48,242 nucleotides of DNA, from NCBI RefSeq assembly GCF_000979455.1, contig NZ_JJOY01000008.1, positions 1 to 48,242 of the forward strand. Reading direction: 5' to 3'. This DNA is from Methanosarcina sp. 2.H.T.1A.6. Lineage in GTDB: Archaea; Halobacteriota; Methanosarcinia; Methanosarcinales; Methanosarcinaceae. The notes under the pieces are model-generated. The model worked only from the letters and a program-made list of their open reading frames with translations. It was not told where the DNA came from and made no database searches. Of the stretch, positions 27,701-33,871 are shown piece after piece. The position numbers and the translations under genes are program-made. Within the stretch, counting starts at the first letter, position 1. Each line of letters starts with the position of its first letter.

Positions 27701-29047
27701 CAGTGCATTGCCTCCAGTTTCAGGAAACGAGTTCTCCCCCATTTTGTTACTGCTGGTTACCTTAAATGGTCCCCAGCGCCACTCGTAGTCGATGTAGACG
27801 GCAACTGGGTTGAAAATGATCGTAGCCTTGCTCTCGGAAATACCGGAATCTTTGACTCGGAAGGTAACGTTCGAATAGCTAGCCATTGTTTTACCCGGCC
27901 TTCCGTCCAGACCTGCTCCGGGATCCTGTCCACGTCCTCCCAAAGCCACCAGTCGGGGCCGCGAGTCAGTGGCAGGTTCTACCCTCGACACAAACACCTG
28001 AAAAGAGCCCGCGTTCCGTCCGGCTGCTCCATTCTGCCCAGGGCTTGATCCGCTGGCGTTCTGGGCCTTGGAAACCGCCCAGGGAAGTGGAGACGTGTTG
28101 ATGGCTGCATCAGCCGTTGCCCACACCAGCCGGCGCGCGAAGATGGCTACGTCGGCCTCGGGCACGGACAGTTCGTCGTGTATTTCGAGCGTATCGCAGC
28201 AGATTTGCAGATAATGCGTTGCCACACGAGGATCCAGAGGATTGAGCTTCTGAGCCCCCCGGTCGACGTGAAACGCCTCCCACAGTCCATTCTTATTGCC
28301 TTTTTCCAGCACGATATGCACACCGACCACTGTATGGTTTTGAGACTTATCTGGATTCGTAGTGGTGAAGCGGTTTATGTATAGCGTGCTGGTTGCCAGG
28401 GGTTTTTCTGGATGAGACTCAAGAAAAGTTTGTTGAGGGCTCACCCCTGAGAGATTAGCGACATCGTTTGTATTTACTTGGGTATTGGCGGCCAATTCGA
28501 CCAATATTGAAGATGTTTTATCGTTGAAATCATCACCGACCCACGGAGCATCCGTATCGAACATCTTTTCACTACCCATGAAATTCGCATGCTCATATAA
28601 CGTGACCCTCATGCCCTCAGGTACTTTCAATGAACTCAGGCGATCGTTTCCAATCACCAGATCACCTATGTTATACTTACCCGGGCTCAGCTTTTGGCTG
28701 CGACCCTGATAACTTCCATGTTCATAGATCATGACTTCTCTGTTATTCGTTGCTTCCTCAGTCATCACTTCCAATTCGACCAATATTGAAGATGTTTTAT
28801 CGTTGAAATCATTACCTACCCACGGAACATCCGCGTCGAACATCTTCTCACTACCCATGAAATTCGCATGCTCATATAACGTGACCCTCATGCCCTCAGG
28901 TATTTTCAATGAACTAAGGCGATCGTTTCCAATCACCAGATCACCTATGTTGTACTTACCCGGGCTCAGCTTTTGGCTGCGACCCTGATAACTTCCATGT
29001 TCGTAGATCGTGACCTCTCTGTCACTCGTTACTTCCTCAATCATCAT
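24704..29047 (-). CDS. 1447-aa beta/gamma-crystallin-headed protein with pore-former-like helical core
   Basis: Residues 1-93 and 94-187 are two nearly identical beta/gamma-crystallin domains, each with the Ca-binding type motifs NDRLSS and NDKTSS and Greek-key residues YEHGSYQG and YEHANFMG. Next come a beta-rich region (210-420) containing two Gly-rich collagen-like patches (330-387 and 444-497), then a long helical region (560-1020). Inside it a coiled coil (675-750) leads into a hydrophobic hairpin (751-787, KMTAAVCQVVPVGQP and on) and another helix bundle (790-925). This resembles alpha-helical pore-forming toxins by layout only. A beta-rich part (1030-1290), an acidic duplicated segment (1305-1372, LALE(D/E)xAEIA) and an SH3-like end with GWVNAGL (1393-1432) finish it. 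No signal peptide is present. GGAG sits 8 nt before the ATG. Base composition shifts from AT-rich in the crystallin part to GC-richer beyond it. Function is unknown. Confidence 0.8.
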   Translation of the reverse strand: MMIEEVTSDREVTIYEHGSYQGRSQKLSPGKYNIGDLVIGNDRLSSLKIPEGMRVTLYEHANFMGSEKMFDADVPWVGNDFNDKTSSILVELEVMTEEATNNREVMIYEHGSYQGRSQKLSPGKYNIGDLVIGNDRLSSLKVPEGMRVTLYEHANFMGSEKMFDTDAPWVGDDFNDKTSSILVELAANTQVNTNDVANLSGVSPQQTFLESHPEKPLATSTLYINRFTTTNPDKSQNHTVVGVHIVLEKGNKNGLWEAFHVDRGAQKLNPLDPRVATHYLQICCDTLEIHDELSVPEADVAIFARRLVWATADAAINTSPLPWAVSKAQNASGSSPGQNGAAGRNAGSFQVFVSRVEPATDSRPRLVALGGRGQDPGAGLDGRPGKTMASYSNVTFRVKDSGISESKATIIFNPVAVYIDYEWRWGPFKVTSSNKMGENSFPETGGNALAPGIPGDGGNGGGLITNLGTIVSSFKNYGGGAGTRERDYRGGMPGKPISCGKYKVKLWEDLRGTKNARNEVSRTDSNNTVRGADARAQGASHGAGSTPKPSITPETNVWLHPLSLQKTLEYARDLFLAGDRDEVEHLLCAYEVALALPLPNNKAWDEVTTAQWTAAQSDVASMLQRLRGHLDYFGNSAGYTPLLSLQGTIKLYEKETLRALRTLLLVGWIDSRERDTKEAAKALEDTINSLNEDTQQAAAQVTSSEAKISEVTSRIDALEQELHGMSNKLEILRNNLLSKAQGDLDRQAQIKFAIKMTAAVCQVVPVGQPALGTVGSLASVATGFIGGNDASTPDTVSKMGDVLTKARDAAKKAEEVRIAANKASIKVDTSALTTAGYGLGPALSQISQGLQALQVPQSEVEAELLRLESESEEWNKLVKDIRDINERKVAFFSDLVDAFQSLGDGYARVSSNAAAVFIMQQERGKNLAKLSPEATGCVRQMGQQSRLTLLRYLYFMVKAYETTVFESIDVDWKLTEVTDKINELLKPEEGFNAASLNEHARVLEPLYQKNLETVRNQLLDDFSFNETTIPLQLGLSSKQTPEVMATLNDSGYVVVDPIAYGLVLPDRQLARLSNVVLKKLEFDPEGPALPETNNLIISVQPSHRGTIRKAENLYSVYSDMLLKWSWTYLASGEIRASEPSKGTEDMLNLVIGEGAEKIKQKVSMPPVWSDLSISVLYSPELRMDQRPRITKLYFEFSCDVTLAPYHQRVMNVQSLGSTVGAVIQCSPADLANRSDGFYRMIRIFSKGASVRLSVPSHVAGSAFDAWDIVGQQINQIGVKQTDVDIKIDDHVLAQCHWSRYQNQIQSVILSGKLALEDTAEIAEIYEDESICYEDESICNELQPVVLSQTLALEEMAEIAVSHEDKSILCELNDLVSAAPQARDLLMRVEASESASVMGVVPTLNDADLLEEGETGWKLVNYRGIVGWVNAGLAEGAALELETESHCS

Positions 29048-29050
29048 TTT
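28494..29050. repeat. 279-bp tandem duplication of the crystallin domain
   Basis: Two adjacent 279-bp units (about 28494-28771 and 28773-29050) differ at only a small number of positions, mostly silent. This marks a recent in-frame duplication of 93 codons. Confidence 0.92.
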
Positions 29051-29273
29051 CTATTCTCCTGGATTTTTCATTCCTCAGTATACAAAAGAATTCGATACGT
29101 AGAATTGGATTTTTAATAAAATTGAAGATTAAAAGTAACTATTCAACCCAAAAAAACCGATAGCCGTCTTTATTATGATCCGACGGGCAAATTCTGTAAA
29201 ATGAGATTATTTAATTATTGGCGATTGGTTGCGTTTTTTCATTTTTTAATCAGTTAGTAATCGGACTTACAGC

Positions 29274-29720
29274 TCAGAAAATTCGCTCACCTGATTCTCG
29301 GATTTTCAAAACATTCTTGTATGCATGAACCAAAATTTCGATATCAGAGAGCTTACCACAGGACTTGAACCTATCTACCTCGAGCAGAAATTTTGCAGTT
29401 TTTTCGCAAGATAATTTATTGCTTTCCGCAAAAGTTGCCGCTAAAGTTTTCAATTCTTTTCTTGAGGAATATTTCTTTGGCCAGTTTCCATCCACAAAAT
29501 TAAAAATAAGTCCGCAATTCCTGTGTCCTGTAGTTCTGGTAGATGGATTTCTGGATGTACTTATATAATCCTTGAATGTGTCTTCCCACAACTCTTCCCG
29601 TACTAATTTTCCACACTCACATAAAAATATAGAATCATCTCCTTCCAAGCTCCGTTCTTGAAAAACAAACTGCAACCTGAGAAATAATCCTTTATAGTCA
29701 GAAGTATAAAAAAACTCCAA
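29274..29720 (-). CDS. Hypothetical 148-aa Cys-containing protein
   Basis: A soluble protein with a possible small zinc or disulphide site (FLCECGKLV near residue 33 and HRNCGLIF near 68). A TSRNPSTRTTGHRNC segment lies in the middle and a helical C-terminal half follows. No membrane segment or known family is recognised. It lies upstream of the crystallin-headed gene on the same strand, with a 226-bp gap, so common regulation is possible but unproven. Confidence 0.5.
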   Translation of the reverse strand: MEFFYTSDYKGLFLRLQFVFQERSLEGDDSIFLCECGKLVREELWEDTFKDYISTSRNPSTRTTGHRNCGLIFNFVDGNWPKKYSSRKELKTLAATFAESNKLSCEKTAKFLLEVDRFKSCGKLSDIEILVHAYKNVLKIRESGERIF

Positions 29721-30324
29721 TTATGCCTGTTTTTGGCTGTTTATTTGCCTGTATTATTTATAATAATTCACAGAAAACTGACTCTGTTCTAAAATCCAGT
29801 GATTTTTGCATTTCTTGATTGAAATTCTGAATTCACAAGAAGAATCGGGCCTTGAATAAAAATCAATATTCGAGATCTAAAGATTTCGATCCAAAAATCT
29901 TATCACAAGAATAATAACAAATCATAATATCTATGATTTTTAATATTGAATTCATCACTGGATTCTGGTGCTGAGTTCAGAAAACTTGTAAAAAAATAAA
30001 AATCTGTATTAGGATCTATAGTTCAAACTGGTCATAGGAGTTTTCATCGCCCTATTGCTCGCTCCATATAGCCAAAAGTCACCGCGTCCTCCAAAAGGAT
30101 ACTTTCTCAGCAAAAATATGTGCACTCTTTTACTATTTATATTTTCTCATTTGATTTATTTATATTATGTAAAAGCTACTCCATACTAAACATTTTACAC
30201 TGGTCATCGGTTAAGGAATTTTCTTTCCCGAAAGCTATCGATTTTGCAACAGAAGCTTGCCTTAAGTTTTGGCCTATTTAAATGAAATCGTTACCCCGTT
30301 CCAGCCTCTAATAGGATCAAATAT
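29721..30324. other. AT-rich spacer
   Basis: No coding frame recognised. At 30201-30215 it carries a 15-bp sequence (TGGTCATCGGTTAAG) that occurs in reverse complement at 80-94, right across the start codon of the first gene in the window. This hints at a dispersed element. Confidence 0.5.
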
Positions 30325-30500
30325 TTAACAACTGTTGCGGAAGTTAAGCAGGCAGAGAAAAAGGAAAGTAAGGGCAATTGTCATGTTTCTTCTCACCCGC
30401 TGAAGAAGTCTTCTCAGATCTATTTCCGTAAGGACTTTTTTGTAGAGAAAATTATTCCTGATTGCTTCTTTAAGAGTACTGGCTTCAAATATTAAGCCAT
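30325..30500 (-). pseudogene. Decayed partial copy of the adjacent 189-aa membrane protein gene
   Basis: Directly downstream of the intact gene, the minus strand reads EASTLKEAIRNNFLYKKVLT, then EIDLRRLLQRVRRNMTIALT, then FLFLCLLNFRNSC and a stop. This aligns with residues about 64-110 of the intact protein (DLKEAIKNHFSYKKLLTEIE and so on). Nucleotides also match, for example GGCAGAGAAAAAGGAA at both 30351 and 30752. There is no start codon and neither end of the protein, so it is a relic of a tandem duplicate. Confidence 0.8.
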
Positions 30501-31070
30501 TCAGGGAGCTTTTTTTGGCGTAAAACGATACCCTTGAGATCTCTTCCCTGCTGGAGACCTTTTCCCAATGTAGACATCCATGTGTACAATTTTTTCGTAA
30601 ATGTTACGCCTGTGGACAATCGGCCACCAGCCGTAGAGGAAAGTATGTACCGGCTCCCACATTGCAACCCAGCCGATGATAAGGAGCCCCTCAGAGAAAA
30701 GAGTGTTCATCAGGTTTTCTTCAAAAGCCGAAAGCAGCCGGATCACAAGCAGGCAGAGAAAAAGGAATGTAAGGGCTATTATAAGGTTTCTTCGCCCCTG
30801 ATAAATCAACCTTTTCAGTTCGATTTCGGTAAGGAGTTTTTTGTAAGAAAAATGATTTTTTATAGCTTCTTTAAGGTCGGTTTCGATTTCTGCACCGACC
30901 TCGGAAGAAGGAAGGTATATCATGATTTCAAGGGGCTTTCTCAGGGGAAATTCGTCTACAGCATTATAGAGGTATTCTTCTGCATCCAGATTAAGCTCTT
31001 TTTCGTGAAACGGGGCAGGGTCAAAAGAATCAAAGAGCTGAAGAAAGCTTTTGAGTTCGAGTTCAATCAC
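30501..31070 (-). CDS. Membrane protein of unknown function, 189 aa
   Basis: A soluble N-terminal region (1-92) with EFPLRKPLEIMIYLP is followed by two hydrophobic segments (93-112 and 121-140). A conserved-looking WVAMWEPVHTFLYGWWPIVHRR and a basic tail complete it. I have seen this WVAMWEP..FLY.WWP pattern in uncharacterised bacterial and archaeal membrane proteins but know no function. The start is GTG at 31070, with AGGA 7 nt upstream. Its GTG overlaps the stop of a 48-aa frame (GTGA), implying translational coupling. A decayed partial copy follows immediately. Confidence 0.65.
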   Translation of the reverse strand: MIELELKSFLQLFDSFDPAPFHEKELNLDAEEYLYNAVDEFPLRKPLEIMIYLPSSEVGAEIETDLKEAIKNHFSYKKLLTEIELKRLIYQGRRNLIIALTFLFLCLLVIRLLSAFEENLMNTLFSEGLLIIGWVAMWEPVHTFLYGWWPIVHRRNIYEKIVHMDVYIGKRSPAGKRSQGYRFTPKKAP

Positions 31071-31213
31071 AGGTTTTCCTGCGTGCTCCCTGTAAAGAGC
31101 TTCCGTCCCTTCACCTGAAAACTTCTTTTTCCTGCCTGCTCTTGTGCCTGATCTAATATCTTTTCCCCCGAACCGGTTTCATAAAGCATGTATCTACACT
31201 GGAAAAAGAACAC
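31067..31213 (-). CDS. Small 48-aa gene coupled to the 189-aa membrane protein
   Basis: GTG at 31213, with AGGGA about 7 nt upstream, reads MFFFQCRYMLYETGSGEKIL and continues to a TGA that shares GTGA with the next gene's start. The frame stays open back to the methyltransferase stop, and residues upstream of the GTG (IRDFGQIIEDGRPDREEVV) also look coding, so the true start may lie further upstream at a non-standard codon. The charged, Gly/Gln-rich composition is coding-like. Function is unknown. It is probably co-translated with the membrane protein. Confidence 0.5.
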   Translation of the reverse strand: MFFFQCRYMLYETGSGEKILDQAQEQAGKRSFQVKGRKLFTGSTQENL

Positions 31214-31284
31214 AACCTCTTCCCTGTCAGGCCTCCCATCCTCTATTATCTGCCCGAAATCCCTTATTAATATTGGGCTGGCAA

Positions 31285-31293
31285 GATATAAAA
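31285..31293 (-). promoter_or_regulatory. TATA box candidate for the 48-aa/189-aa gene pair
   Basis: TTTTATATC on the minus strand, about 75 nt before the GTG at 31213. It predicts a transcript start near 31262 and a short leader. Confidence 0.35.
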
Positions 31294-31333
31294 CCTGAGA
31301 TAATCCAGAAAAACCGGGGCATAAAGGGGTAAT

Positions 31334-32011
31334 TCACCTGTATTCGGACCTTAACCCAACTTTAGCATGAAACGGTTTCCAGGCTGAGATCACAGCTAAA
31401 AGCCCTTCTCCAGTCCCCTGCTTTATCTCTTCGATCTCCTTAATCTCCTCTGGCTTATTAAAGAGCGCCTGGCAGGTTTCTATGTTTTCATACCCCAGAT
31501 CCTTCAGCCACTCCTTCACCTCCACCGCCGAAAGAAACCTGGCATCGGAAGAAAATTTGCTTTCCTTTTTTTTCAAGTTATAATACTGGCCCAGCAAACT
31601 GTCCCTATCAAGTATACCTGTTACAAGCTGCCCACCGGGCTTCAGGACCCGTGCAGCTTCCCTGAGCCCCTGCACCTGATCGTTGAAAAAAGCAAGTGCT
31701 GTAACAATCAGCACAAGATCAAAAGCCTGCCCTTTGAAGGGCAGGGACTCTGCGACCCCCTGGACCACTTCAATGCCTCTTTTTTTTGCAAAAGTTGTCA
31801 TTGGCCTGGAAGAATCGAGCCCGTATCCGACCCCCATAGACCAGGCAAACCTGCCCGTACCTACCCCGATTTCCAGAACCTCCAGTTTTTCCAGGTTTTC
31901 GGGGAGGAAGGATTTGAGGGCAAGAAGCTCGGATTCATATGCAGGTTTATATTTATCGTACCATGCATCGTATTCTTCTGCATATATTTCAAAGGCTTTC
32001 CAGGGCTTTAT
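31334..32011 (-). CDS. SAM-dependent methyltransferase with ATA at its start site
   Basis: The first canonical in-frame start is the ATG at 31837. The frame is open upstream to a TAG at 32039-32041, and translation of that part gives a normal class I methyltransferase N-terminus: KPWKAFEIYAEEYDAWYDKY, then LEVLEIGVGTGRFA, the SAM-binding motif I. Starting at 31837 would delete this motif, so the protein must begin near 32011. The codon there is ATA, with a GGAGGG ending 6 nt before it. Full length would be 225 aa, including ESLPFKGQAFDLVLIVTALA (motifs II/III) and LREAARVLKPGGQLV (motif IV region). It belongs to the UbiE/MenG-like group with unknown substrate. It is either initiated at AUA or disabled by an ATG-to-ATA change. 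Confidence 0.75.
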   Translation of the reverse strand: MKPWKAFEIYAEEYDAWYDKYKPAYESELLALKSFLPENLEKLEVLEIGVGTGRFAWSMGVGYGLDSSRPMTTFAKKRGIEVVQGVAESLPFKGQAFDLVLIVTALAFFNDQVQGLREAARVLKPGGQLVTGILDRDSLLGQYYNLKKKESKFSSDARFLSAVEVKEWLKDLGYENIETCQALFNKPEEIKEIEEIKQGTGEGLLAVISAWKPFHAKVGLRSEYR

Positions 32012-32104
32012 AAAGGTCCCTCCGTATGAAAAATACTTCTATTTGTTAATATTCCTTCGTGTGAAGGTTCCTCCGTATTAAATTTATTCTCTCTGGCTGA
32101 TGGA

Positions 32105-33577
32105 TCACTTTCCAGTTCCTCTATACAGGAATATGACAAACAGACAGAAGACTCCATAAATCATTTCAAAGCCAGGTATGCTACTGATTCCTTCCTGCCC
32201 GGAACTCTGCTCAGCCTGTGACCCTGTAGTATCCACATAGTCTTCTCCGGGCGTGCCAGTTTCGGATTCCGGCTGTATATCTGTTACATTTTCATCCTTT
32301 ACAGTTATTGTAATAAGTTTTGAATCCGTACCGTTCTCATTGGATGCAGTCAAATTAACTATACAGGTACCGGGAACTGAGTATGTATGAATTGGGGTCT
32401 CATCTGAAGAGTCAAGGATTCCGTCATTGTCAAAGTCCCAGCTCCTTGAAGTTGCGTTTTGTGAACTGTCGGTAAACTGGACTGAAAGCGGAGCATATCC
32501 CTCCGAGATATTGGTGCTGAGGTTTGCTACGGGAAGAACCGGTTCTGGTGGTTTGAAAGCCACAAGAGGCAGGTAATCAATGTAATGGCTGTTTTCAAGC
32601 CTGTACCTCTCATCAGCAATACCGTTTCCGTCGAGGTCAGATGCTGTTTCTGAAAAACCTGTCCCGTTCGGCATTGCCCAGAAGTTTCCTCCTATGTAGG
32701 GTCCGCCTGCAATATTTGTGCCTGCGGTCTTTGGCTTATTGTAAGCATTTGCTGTTCCGTTGTTAGCTTCTGCGTTGAGAGTATTATTGAAATAGTTGTT
32801 GAAAACAAGGTTTTTATCGCTTCTCGGGCAGACAAAAAGCCCGCATACCTCGTTTGAAGTAATGGTATTGTCTGAAAGCGTGTTACCGTCAGAGGTTCCG
32901 ATATGAATGCCCCTGCCATTATTAGAAGCTGTATTCCCGGAAAGGGTGTTGTCGTTCGAAGCCGAAAGCACGATGCCGTATTCTCGATTTTCCTGAGCTG
33001 TATTTTTAGAGACCCTGTTTCCTTTAGAGTTCAGGAGATAAATTCCGTATCTGCATTTAGAAGCTTTATTACTTTCGACTGAATTATATTCGGACTGCTC
33101 AATGATAATTCCTCTGCTGACTTTGAGGATTACGTTATTAAAAACCCTGTTCTTCGCAGAGGATTCAAGGTGTATTCCCTCGGAGTTATTGAAAAATTTG
33201 TTGTTCTCGAGAAGGCAATTATTGGAATCATTCAGGTAGATGCCCGAACAGTTGTCTCCTGCTCCGGTGATCATGAACCCATTAACTGTTATGTTATCTG
33301 CCTCTATTATGAGCACATCCGTATCCGGGTCGTAAGGCTCAATTACCGTATCCTCGGGATTCCCGGATTCTGACCGGATTACCAGATTATTCTTTGTTAC
33401 AACAATATTTTCGGCATAGGTTCCAGGTTTTACAATAATTACATCACCGGGACGTGCACTGTTCACTGCTTCCTGTATCGAATCTTCTGACTGGACGAAG
33501 GTCTCAGCCGCAGTTCCTATACCCGTGATTGATGCAAATAAAAGAAAAGCTGCAAGCAAAACGATTAGTCTGTTTAT
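32105..33577 (-). CDS. Secreted NosD-like beta-helix/PKD protein with PGF-CTERM tail
   Basis: About 490 aa. Signal peptide (NRLIVLLAAFLLFASITGIGT, residues 2-22), then SIQEAVNSARPGDVIIVKPG and a right-handed beta-helix of NosD/CASH repeats (about 40-250). A GGPYIGGNFWA...DYLPLVA closing block follows, then one PKD domain (about 340-425, SWDFDNDGILDSS), an acidic linker, and PGFEMIYGVFCLFVIFLYRG, a PGF motif plus membrane helix as cut by archaeosortase. The first canonical start (TTG, 33559) lacks a ribosome binding site and removes the basic n-region of the signal peptide. GGAGGA at 33584-33589 instead points to ATA at 33577, which aligns with the ATG of the next paralog. It is the first of four tandem paralogs and is expected to be surface-anchored. 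Confidence 0.85.
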   Translation of the reverse strand: MNRLIVLLAAFLLFASITGIGTAAETFVQSEDSIQEAVNSARPGDVIIVKPGTYAENIVVTKNNLVIRSESGNPEDTVIEPYDPDTDVLIIEADNITVNGFMITGAGDNCSGIYLNDSNNCLLENNKFFNNSEGIHLESSAKNRVFNNVILKVSRGIIIEQSEYNSVESNKASKCRYGIYLLNSKGNRVSKNTAQENREYGIVLSASNDNTLSGNTASNNGRGIHIGTSDGNTLSDNTITSNEVCGLFVCPRSDKNLVFNNYFNNTLNAEANNGTANAYNKPKTAGTNIAGGPYIGGNFWAMPNGTGFSETASDLDGNGIADERYRLENSHYIDYLPLVAFKPPEPVLPVANLSTNISEGYAPLSVQFTDSSQNATSRSWDFDNDGILDSSDETPIHTYSVPGTCIVNLTASNENGTDSKLITITVKDENVTDIQPESETGTPGEDYVDTTGSQAEQSSGQEGISSIPGFEMIYGVFCLFVIFLYRGTGK

Positions 33578-33871
33578 TCTAACTCCTCCATCCAGAGATA
33601 TTTATGGATGATACTTTTACAGTTAGGCGGAAATTCGCACAAGCAATATAAATATAATCGGTTATAAATATTTAACTAAGTATAAAAAATATATTCAGTA
33701 AGTCTGATATCCCTACAGTTATAAGGTCATAGTTCCGGGCGAATATCCGATTGATCAGAGATAAAAAAATAAGGTGAAGGTTCATTCCTTCACCGGTTGT
33801 TTTTCAAGATCTAAGTTTTTCAGTTTTACTTTTGCTCTCGTTTAGCTGTTTACGTCCTTTTATACAGGAAT

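Noticed and set aside
24967-28101. Antisense frames inside the 1447-aa gene
   Set aside because: Open only because of the gene's higher GC content; no starts or domains are supported.
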